DNA of 64,000 bases from Erodium maritimum (Eukaryota; Streptophyta; Magnoliopsida; Geraniales; Geraniaceae), in assembly GCA_963921825.1 (NCBI GenBank), contig OY997594.1, forward strand, positions 5,151,001-5,215,000, given 5' to 3'. Below, piece by piece: positions 1-13,587 of the stretch (its first letter is position 1; each line of letters opens with the position of its first letter). Made by a program: the position numbers and the translations under genes. Under the pieces are notes generated by a model. It saw only the letters and a program-made list of their open reading frames with translations, did no database searches and was not told the DNA's origin.

Positions 1-2073
1 ATGGTGGTACAGCACCAGGAACCAAGGGAATGGTATGGTCCAGGTCCCTTATAGGAGGCAAGGCAGTAGGGACCTCAAAGACATCAGGAAACTTACCCAA
101 AACTACCTGGAGATCCTCAGGAGTCTCAGGTTCAGGTTGTTTGGTATTCAAGGAAACCAGTTGACCCATATACAAGGACTGACCAGCCTTAAGTTCTTTC
201 AACACACCAGAGACAGATAATTGATCACAAGGCAATGTAGGAATGGATTCATACAATATAAGAGACATACCTTCCCTTCTAATGGTAACTGTCATCAGCT
301 CATAGTCAAATGTAATGGGGGAAACAGTCTTGAGCCAGTCCACACCCAGGACAACATCATATGAACCCAAGGGCATCACTAAGAATTGCCAAACAAACTT
401 GTCCTTAGAGATGGACCAAGTGATAGTGCAGTCAGAAGAGCAAATAACCCTTTGATCATTTCCCATGTTGACTATAGTAGCAGGAACCTTGATGAGCTGA
501 ACACTCAAAGTCTTAGTTGTCAATTCATCCAAAAATGATTTGGAAGCCCCAGTATCTACCAATATAGAGAGGTCAAGACCCTGAGTTGTTCCAGCCACCC
601 TGATAGATGAGTTAGGCTTGTCATCTCCAGAGAGGAGACAAGTCTCAACACTGAGAGTGCACAGATTGTCCTCCTCAGTGTCCTCTGCTTTGAAAGGCTC
701 CTTCTCCACCACTTCAGAGGCCTCTGATTCAGTATCACCAAACAACTCATCAGCTTCTTCCTTGGTGATGATATACAACTTCTGCCTGTTAGGACACACA
801 TGGTCCCTTGAATACTTGGCTGGACAGGTGTAGCATAGTCCCTTCCTAGCCCTCTCCTCCCTTGTGTCTCCCAAGGGTCTAGGACCAGTGGAACCTTCTT
901 GTGGAGGTCTAGGACCAGTGAATCTCTAGACCACAGGTGCCTGATACCTTGGTCTGAATGTCTGAGGTGCTAAGGCTCTGGATGGACGAGCTACAGCAGC
1001 CCTATGGTTCCCAACCAGCCTCAAGGAAGCCACTCTACTCTCCTCATGCCTGGCCAAGTACATAACATGAACAAGTGTGCTAGGGCTCAGCATTTGCACA
1101 CCTGGTCTGAGATTAGGCCTCAGGCCCCCAATGAAATTGGAAATGAAATAATCCTCGGTCAAAAAAGGATTTCTGGCCAGCATTAGCACCTTCAATTCAC
1201 TGAACACATACTCGAAATCCTGTACAGTGCCAGTTTGCTTCAGATTCTGGAACTCAATCTGAACATCATCATGGCCTTGGGCCTCAAATTTCCAACTGAT
1301 GTCTTGGCAAAATTGAGTCCACTAGATCACTCCTCCATGCATAGAGTACTCAGCAAACCAAATCTCAGCTGGTCCGACCATATGGATTGAGGCCAAACGC
1401 ACTCTGTGATCCTCAGGAACATTGTAATAAGAAAAATACAAGGAGGCCTTGCGGAGCCAACCTCGCACATCAGATCCGTCAAAAACAGGGAATGATATGT
1501 TAGGCGCTCTGAAATATTGATAAGGTGTGGGTTGATGAGGGAGATTTGGTGGTGTTGGAGGCTGGTGAAGGTTTTGTGGTGGTGCCGAGGTGATATTCGG
1601 GCGTTGGAAGTGTGGATTGGTTGAGGTAGAGGCCATGTGAGGGTTTGGTTGAGGAAGTGAGGGTTTCAGTACATATTGACGAGCATGAGATGAAAATGGA
1701 GCACTGGCTTGTGGAGTAAAGCCTTGAAAGTAGATCGGAGTGCAAGGGTGATGATTCAGTACCTCAGGTCGAGATTGAACTGGATTGAGCACTTCTGGAC
1801 TTGCTCCGGGGCCAAAAATAGGGTGAACTTGTGACGGCGATGTGGCCACAGACTTACCACTCTCCTGAGGTGCAGGTTCTGGCTGTTGGTGCTGCTGGTG
1901 CTGCGCCGGGGCTTGAGGCACCAGTTCAGGAGGAGCTACTGGTGCCAGAGCTCGCTCGCGAAACAGAAGCTCCAAAGCGCTCCTGAGAGTCGCTATCTCA
2001 GCTCGGAGGTCATCAACGGACGGCGATGGTGGTGCTTCGTCGACTCCAGACATAGTAGATGCGCTGGATCAAA

Positions 2074-2085
2074 GCTCTGATACCA
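2074..2085 (-). other. Primer-binding site, initiator tRNA-Met type
   Basis: On the minus strand this reads TGGTATCAGAGC, which is complementary to the 3' end of plant initiator methionine tRNA. This is the commonest plant retrotransposon primer site. It lies one base inside the LTR boundary, fixing element orientation. Confidence 0.85.
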
Positions 2086-2086
2086 C

Positions 2087-2470
2087 TGTCAAGCTTGGAG
2101 AAGCTTGAAGGTTCAACAATGGCGGAAATGGCTTTTTTATTGATTGAGAGAGAAAGTACAGAGAGAGAGTTACAACTAGGAATTGAAATACAATCGGTTA
2201 CATGAATGATCCAGCTAACCAATCCGTTCCTATCTATACCTCGAGCTTCCTCTTCGTCCAACCGCATTTCCCGCGCTTTGTAACAACCAGCTCGCCAGCG
2301 ACGCGCGAAGGAGAAGCTGACTCAACACACCTCTCCACGTAGCACGCCTCCGTCAAGACAGCTGGCTCCGCTGACCAAGTCAGCTCGTCACTTACTCGAA
2401 ACGCAGCGTTTTGATACGCGCGAACGTTTTATTCAAATTCAAAATGCTTGCTCCTCACGTAGTCGCGACA
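2087..2470 (-). repeat. 5' LTR of the Ty3/gypsy fossil
   Basis: A segment of about 384 bp begins TGTCAAGC directly beside the primer-binding site and ends GTCGCGACA, giving the TG...CA ends expected of an LTR. The outer boundary is inferred from the CA and from the change in composition, because the partner LTR is outside the window. Confidence 0.6.
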
Positions 2471-4495
2471 GTGTCGACGTCCTCCAAGTCGCTCTGGCCT
2501 AAAGACTAGAGCTCCTTATTACTATCTAGGCCGCCACCGCTCTCATTGTAGTAGCAAGCCCTACCCGTCATAAGAAAATTGAGAAAGAGACGCAAAGAGG
2601 CTAGGGCTGCAATTACCCACCATCAGAAGGAAAGACACATATACTTCATCAAATAGATAGTCCTCCATGTTTGTGATTGTCAGCGTTCCGGGGCATGAAC
2701 CGCTAGTCGGTTCAAATATAAAAGAGTCATCATCAGGGAACCCCGGCCCTACACCTCACTCTCTTCTTTGTCCTTCATGATCGTTGAACCAACCTTCGTG
2801 TTCCTGCAACTGATTGAGGGACATCGGTCCACACGTTAAATTATCCAATAAGATAGACAAAGATGAGAAAGGGGTTATAATGAGAACAAGGAACAGGAAT
2901 GTGGTTGAATGGAAGACATCCATGGCCGTTAAGATTGCGATTGAAATAACCCGTTTTTTTTATTAAAGTTACAGTCCAATTATTATAATTAGTTTACATT
3001 TTTTTTTGAAATAAACTTTCAGTTTCTTAAATAGTTTATAAATGAAACTTTAAATTCAAATATTGGAAAATTATATTTGAAAACTTTTCGGATCCTAAGG
3101 TTTCTATTAAATTTCTTTCATTTGTTTAGCTCCGGCGCTCTGTTGCTACCGGCCTCGTCCCTTTTTCCCGACCACTCTCGTCACTCCTCCGCCGCAACTC
3201 GCCATGAAACCCCACCCACAGTGCCATCTGACCCCTATTGCCTCCCGACTACCAACTCGTCGTCCATCTCCGATCCACCCAACAAGGTGGGCATCATGGA
3301 TTATGTCGATAGAAGACCCCAAAGCCATCCTCAAGTACCGCCACAAACTCCCGCATAAAATGGTGTAAAACCACGATAGGAATCGACCAACTATGGTGGA
3401 TTCCCGCCGCCTTCCTCCACACAAGCAGTATGTTGAAGGCAACAAGATCGAACATGCCCTTTAATGGCTCCCGTACGATCTGAAGATTGGGAGATGATAC
3501 CCGGGGACCCATTAAGGCACGACCGCTGGCTTTTATCCCCCTCCCCTACCCCTATCACCAAGGAGTCTACACCACATCTGATTCCAGGGGAGAGTAGGAA
3601 AACAAGCGACCAAATTAGCATAAGGAGGAAAACCCTAACCCACGATCGCATCCCACATCAGATCGCTGATCCTGATTCAATGAACCATACCCATGAACGA
3701 TGATCCACTACCATGAACGGATCCTCTCTGGCCCGTTTCATGCTACCCCACACTAGTAGAACCGCACTCGATTATCGCGAGGCCTTGAAACATTAATGAG
3801 AATCTGTGTGGCGGAAGACATCTGCACAATTAGGGACCTCCCGGGAGAAGTCTGTTTGAACTCGCATGTTAGTACACTGGATGCAGACCACTGTCCCAAT
3901 CCGACATCCCAAAACCCATGATCAGCACAACAAGGAGCCCGCTGGTACCCATCCCCTCCCGGGTCGGGCGCCTCTCCCACCCCTACCCAACAGGTCTCGA
4001 AGCCCAGTTGGTACTTCTCTTCCCCGGGGTTGGATGAAACCGATACCCCCACACAACATCATGAATTCCACGGACAATGCTAAGGATGTCGATCCCGATA
4101 GGGATGTAGCGAGGCACGTTGGCTTGCCTCACGGGTCGCCATGAATCATCCAAGGGCTCGCCGCTCACGGGTTCCAATAAGGAGCCATGTCCCAGCCTTT
4201 GCGAATCAGAACTCTCTTGATTTCCAGCATCCTCTTTTCCTTGACATACTCCTTAACCTACTATTACGATATAACATATCCGTTCAAGTTGAGCCGGGGA
4301 AAGGCTCATGGATATACAGCGCCAAACACAGCTGGAATAAGGAACCACCCCCTTATATCTCCCTGGTTTTTACCGGGTATTTAGTTATAAGATCGGTGTT
4401 TCAGCTGTCACCAAAATTATATCTCATCCTACTAGTTCATTTCCACTCGTATACGGTTTTTGTGACCTCCTTATTTTTATGGGTTAAATGTTGAA
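2471..4495. other. Gene-free spacer, unassigned
   Basis: No conserved coding frame was recognised on either strand. From about 3070 to 4490 the composition is more GC-rich and many short frames occur, as in decayed retroelement sequence, but no diagnostic motif (reverse transcriptase, integrase, zinc knuckle) could be read. The flanks are AT-rich. Confidence 0.4.
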
Positions 4496-4610
4496 ACTTA
4501 CCTTTATGTATTGGTCATGAACACTATGCTACCCTCCTTTTCAAAATGACATTTGCGGTACCTTATCTATTGGTCACGCGATTCTGTTAGGAAAAATGGA
4601 CGGTAAAATG

Positions 4611-4845
4611 CCGTTTTTTTCATTTCGTTAGTCATATGACCTCAAGTGTCATATAATGGATGATAAAATGACGTTTTTCCCCTTAAGTATTTGACCTCTA
4701 TATATTTTATAAGGAACAACAACGAGGGTGCAATGGTAATATTCCTTATAAAATGTATAAAAGTAAAATAATCAAGAAAAAAACGGCATTTTACCATCCA
4801 TTATATGACACTTGAGGTCATATGACTAACGGAATGGAAAAAACG
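4611..4845. repeat. Foldback (MITE-like) element
   Basis: Two arms of about 65 bp are inverted copies. The core CATATGACCTCAAGTGTCAT at 4633-4652 pairs with its reverse complement at 4805-4824, and flanking bases on both sides also pair. A second inner pair (ATTTTATAAGGAA near 4706 and TTCCTTATAAAAT near 4742) makes nearly the whole 235 bp one hairpin. No coding capacity. No clear target-site duplication was identified, so the superfamily is open. Confidence 0.75.
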
Positions 4846-5085
4846 AAAAGTTCGATCGTGTGCTAAAAAAGCCACAAATATTATATTAGTTTGGAAATTT
4901 AAAACAATTCGAAGGGTAAAATGGTCATTTATCTATTATTCGAGGATGGTTATGTGTTGCGGGCCAAATTCAAACGGAAACAAGACGGCTGGCCGATTCT
5001 ACTATAATGTCACTGTCATCCAAAACCTCTACAAAACCTATCTGTATCTAACTCACTCGCGCAGTCCCAGAACCAGCAATCAACT

Positions 5086-8000
5086 ATGGCCCCAAGCTCT
5101 GCAACGCTCGCTCGTAATTCCCCACTCATTTCCCGCTTCACGGCCCTCTCTCGCAAACCCGTCTCTCATTTTGCTCCTCAAGCTCGAATTCCTGCCAACC
5201 CAGTTCGGTTTAGGAGCTCTGCTTCGTTGCTTTCTTCTTCTTATCCTCTCAATTCTGGACTCCCCGCTGCGCTAAAGGATTCGGGTCGCTCTGGAATTGG
5301 ATTCGGCCGATTGGGTTCGTGTTACTTTCGGGTTACGGCTGTTTCCGATGGTGGGTCTGGTGGGTTTGGAGGGTCCGGTGATGGGAATTCCGGTGGGAAA
5401 GGTGGCGGCGGGGATGGAGGAGGGGACGGTGCTGCGCCTGATGGAAACGGAGATGGCTGGTCCATTCTTTCTTGGTAAGTTTATTCAGAATCCTCTTGTT
5501 GAACTTTGAACATCATGTGTTGATTGTGTTTCTTTTAATTACTAGCAAATTAAATAGAATAAGCTCTATTGATTCTCTTCAGTTGACTAGTTTAACACCT
5601 GGGATTTTTTGGAACTGTGTGACCTTGAGTTTTGGGAGGTGGTGCTGGTGCTGGACCTTTATTCACACTCCTGTAGTTCTTATAACATTAGGAACAATCG
5701 ACATTTAGATGAGCACAAATTACAGAACATGTTTCTTTTGTTAATTCCTAGAATGGTGAACTATTGTACTGTAATTGCCATTTTGATATTCCATCACCAG
5801 TGCTTACAAAAGCCTCTTCAAGCACGAGACATGTGGTCGAGCCTCGAAATTGTAAAATTGTTGAGGTGCGGCGCAAAAAGCTTGCCCATCTCTGCTTGAT
5901 TTTAGGTGCTAATGATGTGAGCTTTGCCTTAGTTACTTACCAACAAATTGTTTTTAATTACTCTCTATGTTCTCTTTCAGGTATTTGGCCCTTCTTGAAA
6001 AGTATCCCGTGCTGACAAAAGCTGTGACATCTGCATTTCTGACTTTATTCGGAGACTTGATCTGCCAGGTTGCCTTTCAAATTGGCTAACAGACTTATTG
6101 AATTTCCCTTTCTTTGGTGTTATATGATGTGGGTTTTTGTTCTGGTTATGAACCATACGATCTTCTGTCTATTACACTATTACATGCCGTACGTATTTGT
6201 TAGAGAAATTATGGTACATTTTGCTGGAAAAAGGTTTGTGTATTCATGTGTACTTTTTATCGTCGTCGAGGGTATTTGTAATCTTGCTGCTTAGGTTTGC
6301 TGACAGACAACCTTCTTAAATAACTTTAACCTTGTTCTGATTGCATATCACTAAGGCTTTGTTTGGGAGAAGACATGGGTTTTTTTCACCTTTTTTTGGA
6401 GTTTCTTGTCAAGAATTGGAATGGTTAGAGGGATTTACAAATTACCCGATAACCTGTTTTTAACACACACCCAAATTAGAATTTCAAAAGAGGAAGGTTC
6501 TGATGAACTCTTCTTTCAAGTTGCTCCTGTCTGTCCTCTAACATAGTTTAATACTATAATGGAATGTTTAATGGGACTTATGTTGCTGGCTCAGGACATG
6601 GATAATACTTTCTTGGGTACAACTAATTCATTAAACAACGTGTTCAAGGTTATATTAACTAACTGTTGGGTATCATGTGTCGCAGCTTGTGATTGATAAA
6701 GTGCCGTCTGTGGAGCTGAAAAGGACATTTATGATTACTTCCTTGGGGCTAGTTTTAGTCGGTCCTACATTACACTTCTGGTAAGGCTTTGAATCACATC
6801 TATGCATGAACAGTTGCTTATAGTAGTTGTATTCATTGAATCCTGTTTGTACACTATATCTTAGAGAGATAGTTATGGGAGTAAGCCCAGTATACTTCCG
6901 ATAGGAGAAAAATGATCTCTTCATGAGTGTTAATCTAGGCAATTGATATGTGTGATCCATAGGTTTAAAATGACCAAAAAACAGTAGAATGCTTGTGAAT
7001 AAATCAAGTTTTGAGTACATTGTGACTATACAAAGTACATTTTGGAGCCTATGACAGAATTTTCAGTATGTGCAAAAGTACATTTTATTTCTAGTAAGAA
7101 GGTACATTTTGAGTTTGTGTAAATTAAGTAGACACAAAACGTAGGTAGGGTAGACTGCAAATGCATTTTGCATAGATTAAGTGAACTTATAAAACCTGAG
7201 ATGGTCATATTAAGTGAAGTAGTGAACTTTGAACCAATGCTTTTAGTTTTCTACCTTAAATTTGGTAAAGTAATAGTCCTAAAATTGGTACTCATCAATT
7301 TGACTTCCAATTTTATTGTCATGGGCTGATATATTTGAAGAATCTGCTAAATAGTTTTTATACCTACACATGCTCCCAAGCAGATGTACCCCCAATGGGA
7401 TTCGAACCTCTGACCTAAGGAGGTGAGAGAGCTCTTTGACCACCAGGCCAACCCAAGTGGGCATAATTTATTATACCTCTAATCTGCTTAAATGAAAAGA
7501 TGTGTTAGTTAACAACCTGGCTCCCTGGGGCTTGTTGGAAAGCTTGATTATCATAATACACTTGGTATTCCATATGCATTTTCCTTCTTTTTTAGAATTT
7601 TGTTTACATTTCATCCATCTTCTTATGTGTTAAGGTATTTGTATCTGAGCAAGTTGGTAACGATGTCCGGAACTTCTGGTGCCGCCTTACGCCTTCTGCT
7701 TGATCAGGTGATCAACATTTCAATCATCCCATTCTCCAATTTATAAATTAAAAGCTAGGGTCAATGCTTACTTGGAACAATTGCTCACACATTACAAATT
7801 TTGTGCAGTTTATCTTCTCTCCTATATTCATTGGAGTTTTCTTGTCAGCATTGGTAACACTTGAAGGAAGGCCCAATGAAGTTGTACCCAAACTTCAACA
7901 GGTATTTGTTGATAGCAGTTTTATAACACGAGTTTTCTTGTTGCCTCTGTTTTAACTATTTGTTCTTGCTTTCCAGGAGTGGTTTTCTGCTGTTGTTGCA

Positions 8001-8845
8001 AATTGGCAGCTATGGATACCTTTCCAATTTCTCAATTTCCGCTTCGTGCCACAGCAATTCCAGGTTTGAATGACTTAAGCCAATTGCTCATTTCTTATTA
8101 ATGAGCATGACCTCTTTATGTGGTTTTGAAGTCTAGGGCACATAGGATGGTTCCTGAGAAACATGCTAAACTATTGTATTGATCAGGTGCTTATCTGCTT
8201 ATCCATTTGCTGTCGATTGATTTAACTGGGATTTTTTACAAGTCTAAACAGATACGATTAAAGACTTGTTAGATGGAGGAAGAGAGATCTTGGTGAAGTA
8301 ATAATTCAAGTTTAGAAAGTTCTTAATAACTCCCATAAGTGTTTTTAGTCTCAATTTATCCCAATTCCATCAACTTTTGTGTGAGAATGACAAAATACAT
8401 TTTTTTTTTCATTTTCATGAGGGTATTTTTGTCTTTCCATGACCAAAAGTTGACGAAATTGGGGTAAATTGAGACAATAAAAGCTTAAGGGGTTGTCAAA
8501 AACTTTTTCAAATTAGGAGTAGTTAGTTGAGAATGGTGCGTAGTTGAGTGAGATTTTCCCATATATTAATGGAAATGTATGTTACTTTTATAGTTTTGCT
8601 TCACAGACAGCATAATCTTTCAAACCTACATAAAATCTATATGATTGACTCCTTGTGAGCTCATCCCGACCCTAGCTAGATTTAAAATCCGATCCATTGT
8701 TTGTGGTAGACATTTATTGATTGTGCAATGTGGTTGTTGCTGATGTGTTTTTCAGGTGCTTGCAGCTAATGTTGTGGCTTTGGCATGGAATGTGATTCTT
8801 TCATTCAAAGCTCACAAAGAGATTGTCCCCAAAAAAGTATCTTAG
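5086..8845 (+). CDS. Mpv17/PMP22 family membrane protein, probably plastid-targeted
   Basis: Seven exons: 5086-5474, 5981-6068, 6686-6780, 7635-7707, 7809-7901, 7977-8063, 8756-8845. They join in frame with GT/AG introns to give 304 residues. Residues 1-77 are rich in Ser, Ala and Arg with almost no acidic residues, like a plastid transit peptide. A Gly-rich linker follows (about 88-125). From about residue 130 the Mpv17/PMP22 domain begins (YLALLEKYPVLTKAVTSAFL) and it ends with the family signature around QLWIPFQFLNFRFVPQQF and a final WNVILSF helix. Family members are four-helix membrane proteins; human Mpv17 is linked to mitochondrial DNA maintenance and PMP22 is peroxisomal. From memory the closest Arabidopsis match is At5g19750. 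The exact role in plants is not established. The ATG at 5086 starts the transit-like region. Introns 3 and 6 carry a SINE and a foldback repeat. Confidence 0.93.
7340..7462 (-). mobile_element. tRNA-derived SINE in intron 3 of the Mpv17/PMP22 gene
   Basis: On the minus strand an A box (TGGCCTGGTGGT, 7439-7450) is followed 30 bp later by a B box (GGTTCGAATCC, 7398-7408), the internal RNA polymerase III promoter of tRNA genes. The sequence cannot fold as a full tRNA and is followed by an unrelated tail. This is the arrangement of plant tRNA-related SINEs. The head begins near 7462; the left end is approximate. Confidence 0.75.
8320..8505. repeat. Foldback MITE in intron 6 of the Mpv17/PMP22 gene
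   Basis: Arms at about 8320-8379 and 8443-8505 are inverted copies with a few mismatches. The best block is AGTCTCAATTTATCCCAATT at 8346 against its near reverse complement ending at 8474. The short loop is T-rich. It is non-coding and lies wholly within the intron, so splicing of the host gene should be unaffected. Confidence 0.7.
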
Positions 8846-10080
8846 TTTCATGTCAATGTTAAGACTTGTTGTATTGTTGAATAGTTAGTAGAAGAACCGA
8901 AAATAGTATCTACTTGAGATAGATGCGGTTTTTCTGATCAGCAGTCGTGGATTTATCAATGTGAGGCTCATACCTTCCTTTCAATTCATTTGGATCTCAA
9001 TTATCACAAATCGTTGAACGTTACAGAAATGCCTTGTTAGATGAAATCGTTACGTTACAGAAATGCCTTGTTAGATGAAATCTCAATTACAAAATTGAGT
9101 ACTTCAAGATATTTTCTTAGGATTATCTCTTTAATTTTTAGTTTTTTACCATCAAAGTTGTGTCCAAACTTTAAAACCAATCAAACTAATATAATCAAAT
9201 TGATTGAATAGTCTCACTCAAATTCCGATTATTCCTTCATGCCTCCCATACACGAAAGCAATGATTTTGACCTCACACTAAAATGAGTACTACTTAACGT
9301 GCCTCCCATACACGACAGCAACTACTAGTATTATTGGTAATCAACCAGTGCATTTTAATTAGTCTGATCTAATCAACCCATTTCAATGGCAAGGTTTCTG
9401 TTTTGAATTTCATACCGAAACGTTTTTAGTTCTATTTTGTTATCCAAATTACCAATCTTATTTGGTTCGGGTCGATTCTATACCCTAGACCCGGTTAATT
9501 CACCTTGCACATCTCGGGATAACTATAAAAACTGATTTCCTAATGATATTATGTCTAGAAAACTGTTTCGTCGTCATTTTTGTTCCTACGTACATATCTG
9601 GTAGAAAGTCAAACCACATGTATTTATCTCTTTTATTTATTTTTAAAGACAAAATACACCGCTGAATTGGTGTTTATCTTAGCTATATACCCGTTTATTG
9701 GTATCATATGTTGGAATAAAAGTGTTGACGGATCAGTTTTTGACTTATTAACTTTTTACTCAAAATAATTATGTACTTACCCCGTGCCTTTTATGCAGGA
9801 AAACGTGCCTAGGCTTACATTTGGATGAAGACGGGTCTCAGATGGTGACTGAAACGTGTGATTGCATGTGTTGTGTATTTAATTCATGTTAGTTGATATT
9901 GTTATTAGATCATATTTAGAGTGTGCAGAGACAAGCAATAAGATAGATTGTCAAAATTTGTTAGTTTATTAAATTAAAGAGTCAATCCAAAAAATACTGA
10001 GAATATATGTTTTTTAACCTATAATGGGAGCTTTATTAGATGAATAACTTGATTGTACAAAAGAAAAATAATTAGAAAGG
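8846..10080. other. AT-rich spacer with a short tandem duplication
   Basis: No gene seen. A 29-bp sequence beginning CGTTACAGAAATGCC occurs at 9019-9047 and again at 9053-9081. GCCTCCCATACACGA occurs at 9241 and, with one or two changes after it, at 9301. Otherwise featureless. Confidence 0.5.
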
Positions 10081-11590
10081 AAAAAAGCGAGTCCGTAGAC
10101 AACAAGAGCTAGCTTTATAATAGACTGTTCGGCTATATTACAGATAACGATAGTGAAGCCAGTGCCTCGCTCGGAAGGACAGACAATAGGACGTCGGTGG
10201 TTGTCACTTCTTGTCTCGGCCTAAAAATTCATGCAGTAAAGGATCAGGGGCGCTTGAGGAAATAGCATACGTTCAGAGAGGAACCTAGGAAGTGGGGAAA
10301 ACATGGGATCGGGTGTGCACCGATTATGGTAGGGCGAGGTGTGCTTCCTCACACAATCCCTTTTGTTGGTGGGACTACTCATGGACCCTGACGAGGCCGT
10401 TTGGCGGGCCTCGCCTTAATCATAGTCGGAGCAATTGTGTCCTCCTTCCTTGCACTAGGGTGACTGGTTATTAGGTTGTCGTGGGACTCCTCTTATGCCT
10501 TGCCCCATCCAAAGATGATCCTAGGTTAGGCAGGAGGTGTTGTATCACATCTGCCTCTCATAGTCCTAGGGTCTGTCCTCTAGCGGGGACATGTTGGAAA
10601 GAATGGACACAATGCACCTTCACCACGGTGGTGACAGTGCTCTAGGTAGAAGGTCCCGGATCGATTGTATAGATGAGAGCGTCCCGTGAGCAGGCCCTAA
10701 TTTGATGGAGGAGTTCGGACATGGGGCTATCAAGACGACATCCTTCGTCCCTGCTGGGGATGCTCTTACGACGAATGTTTCATATCTTAGGATGCATGTG
10801 TGTAGGGTGGTGTGGATGGCGGGTGGAGAGGGGCTCAATGACGGCATTCAAGCCCTTCCGTCGGAACCCACTTAGTCGTCTCCTGAACAGCATCATGATG
10901 GTGTCATCTTTCTCCTTCTAAAGAGGTCCCCGCTTGAGATAGATCAAAGATGCGACTTTTATTGTCAGGGTGGTCCGGATCCGCTGACGATCACCGAGAC
11001 GAGATAGCCAAGTACGTCTTGACAAAGAAAGAAAGCAGCCTCAGCCAGAGAATATGGTGGGTACATGAGGCTCCTTCGTCAGACTGGGATCACCAACGGA
11101 GGGTCGGTGTAGGCCACGACCCGATTTCCTAGTAGTCATTGGATTTGGCCTTTCTTTGGGTATCAGAGCTCCCCGTGGTCGTGCACTGGTGGGTTCACAT
11201 CCAGTTTGGGGGAGTAGAAGTCGTGGGGATCGGGCTGGGAGGCATCAGGAAATAGGAGAGATTTGGGGTCATTTTTTCTTCCAAAAACGCTCCATCTTTA
11301 TAACCTTTAAACTAGATGTCGGGGACATGATTTGAGGTAATAGGACATGGCATGGGACAGCCTCGAGCCTAGCGGCGTCAGTCACTTGAAAAATCGACGA
11401 GGGGTCAACTTTCTCAAGAGCGATTGTCATCACGTGGGTCGTCTGGTTACTGGGGGACATTGATGAGGACGGGAGGGTGATGTGGTATATATGGGTAGAG
11501 ACTAGAGATCGCTGGAGGCGGCGGACGGTACACCGACAGTCAAAAAGGAAAGGAGAGAGAACCCTATAAGAACGATTTATCAACAAACAG
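10081..11590. other. GC-richer block of unknown origin, probably decayed mobile DNA
   Basis: The block stands out from AT-rich flanks by base composition and contains only short frames on both strands. It resembles old retroelement coding sequence in texture, and the right part read on the minus strand could be the start of a decayed ORF, but I could not identify a family motif. It contains no recognisable host gene. Confidence 0.3.
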
Positions 11591-11979
11591 ATGATGATAT
11601 ATGTTAATTAGGTACGGACATTAAAATAAACATTTTTTTAATTGGAAATAGCTGAAGAACTGTTTTGTTCAGTGTTTTAGGAATGAGTCTTTGTTAAAGC
11701 GTAATGATGGAATCATGAGAAGTGTTTGAAGGAATTCGATAATTGATTAGAAATGTCTCGTTGCAATGATTTACAAATTACATATATCAATACTAACTAC
11801 ACTAAAAAGATGTGGTTTTCTCGAAATACATAAATTACTAAAATATTGTTGCTATCACGTCCTTATGTCGTTCAATATGTGTTTATAACGATATGGTTAT
11901 TATTCCGTAATTTCATATTCATCATATAGTTCTTAAGCTTTCCAATTACCCGTCTTCATCTCCCTCACAATTGCTAATT

Positions 11980-13400
11980 GTACCATTTTTTGTATCATAA
12001 AGACAATTATTTTGTCTCTACCACATGTTTTTTACTTTCTCTTTCAATGTCTTCTCCATTCGAAGAGGCTCTTGGTTCGATCAAGATAAAGTTGTTGAAA
12101 TGGTGATTGGAATCGAGAAGGTCGATAAACTTTTTATCGTTTGATCCAATTGTGAAGTTTAAAGGCGTCCAATCTTACTTTCGCCTTGAGACTCGTGTGA
12201 CCCCATCCATTTCGACCCATCCTTGACCTGCTTTCACTCATGCTTCCAAATAAAGTATGGGTTTCCCCTCTCTTCATACATCTTCTCGTGCTTTGTTAAG
12301 GTGTGATTGTCTGACATCTTCCCGCACATAAATCTGACAACCCTCTCATTCTCCCGACTTCAAATGTGGACGAGAATATTTGACCTTCCCCCGAGTGGCC
12401 TCACTAGTACTGGGGGATTCACGATAGGAGAGGCCATGGGCGGCTTTGTGGATGTGAAGATTGATAAGCGGGGTTAGGGTCGAGGAGGAACCATCCGAGT
12501 CCGAATTTGGAAGAACCTAGAAAGTCCCTCAGACGTACCATCTACTTAAGCATCCCGAGGATCCCTACCCCGCTCAGGCTCGCCTCCATTATGTGAAGCA
12601 CTCACCTTTCTTCTTTGAGTGTGGATGCATTAGGCACGTAAACGTGAATTGCTCTCGAGGGCCGATGACTCATAACTCCTCCGCACCTCACTTCGACCTA
12701 TCTTTGATGGTTGCGGAAGCTCCTAACTTAGGGAGGGGCGTCCACTAAGACTGGTCTGACCCGATACCGTCTCGATCCATTATGTCATGGATACATCAAT
12801 TGGATTTCCCACTAAGTTTCGAGTTGTTGCGATCAAGCACCCCAACTTTGGCACATGATCCTCTACCTAAGGACTTGGCGTACCCGTGGAGCAGGGTGCA
12901 CGTGTCCCCCTACTATGGAGCCCTAGTGAGTACTGTCAATTGACCATGGGGTGACACGGGATAACCTTCCTAATCTGGAGCAGAAACTGCGGTACCAAGG
13001 CCCTTGCACACCTCCCAATAGGGGTAGTGAAATGGGGAAAATTCAAGCCCCCTTGGCCCATCAGGCATGAAGCCCTCCGTGTAGCACAAGAATAGAGCGT
13101 TGGAAAACATCTTGAGGCCGATCGAGGTAGAAGGCCTAGAGGGGCAAGACACGATAACTGTGAAGCAGTCTCGCTAGTTCCAATGAGTCCTTTTGGGACT
13201 CACATGGCATTGAGGTGGAGACACACCTTGGTCTATTGGGATCTGACACCACTCGATCCCAAGTCTCCTCTTCTCATAGAGACTTTCTCCACTATCTGGC
13301 GATATTCATCCAATAAGGTCTCTATCGCAGAGTTGACGAGTAATTTAGGCATCACATGTCCACATAAATAGAATCAGGAGAAGTGATAGTAGAGTTTACT
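11980..13400 (+). mobile_element. Decayed LINE (L1-type) ORF1
   Basis: The plus strand around 12420-12500 reads IGEAMGGFVDVKIDKRG, then GRGGTIRVRIW after one stop, the hallmark of the plant L1-type ORF1 (DUF4283 region followed by the RVRV block). At 12600-12655 follows FFECGCIRHVNVNC, a zinc knuckle in which the first cysteine is replaced by phenylalanine. Stops and frame changes are frequent, so this is a relic. Outer limits are approximate; no poly(A) or target-site duplication was found. Confidence 0.6.
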
Positions 13401-13587
13401 CATACGAATAAGGATAAACCTCCTAGTTTACCACTTGGTTTAACCAATTTCGTTAATTATAAATTACGTGTTTTGGGTCTAATCGAAACCACGACTTGCT
13501 CTCTCCTTTTATTGTCATAATAATAGTTCCATGATCTTGTGTTGAATAAACTTCATTCAAATATGCTCCAAATGAGATTTACATATG

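Larger units (their letters stand above)
1..2470 (-). mobile_element. Ty3/gypsy LTR retrotransposon fossil, 5' part, cut by the window edge
   Basis: Reading on the minus strand from 2470 leftward, the order is LTR, primer-binding site, gag, protease, and then the linker into reverse transcriptase at the left edge (LPPIRDLDHTIPL-like residues at about 1-60). Gag occupies roughly 1000-2053 and contains the usual WLRKASLYF and PAEIWF blocks. The protease active-site motif LVDTGAS lies near 545-570. Order and motifs fit the Ty3/gypsy superfamily. The copy is a fossil: the coding part looks broken, with a handful of breaks, and it continues beyond the window, so the 3' LTR and the target-site duplication cannot be seen. 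Age cannot be estimated without the second LTR; frames are still long, so moderately young. Confidence 0.85.

Noticed and set aside
3077-4494. Host genes in the 3.1-4.5-kb region
   Set aside because: Frames are short and overlapping on both strands, with no start context, splice structure or recognised domain.
7340-7462. A functional tRNA gene
   Set aside because: A and B boxes are present, but the acceptor stem and cloverleaf cannot be formed; a SINE explains it better.
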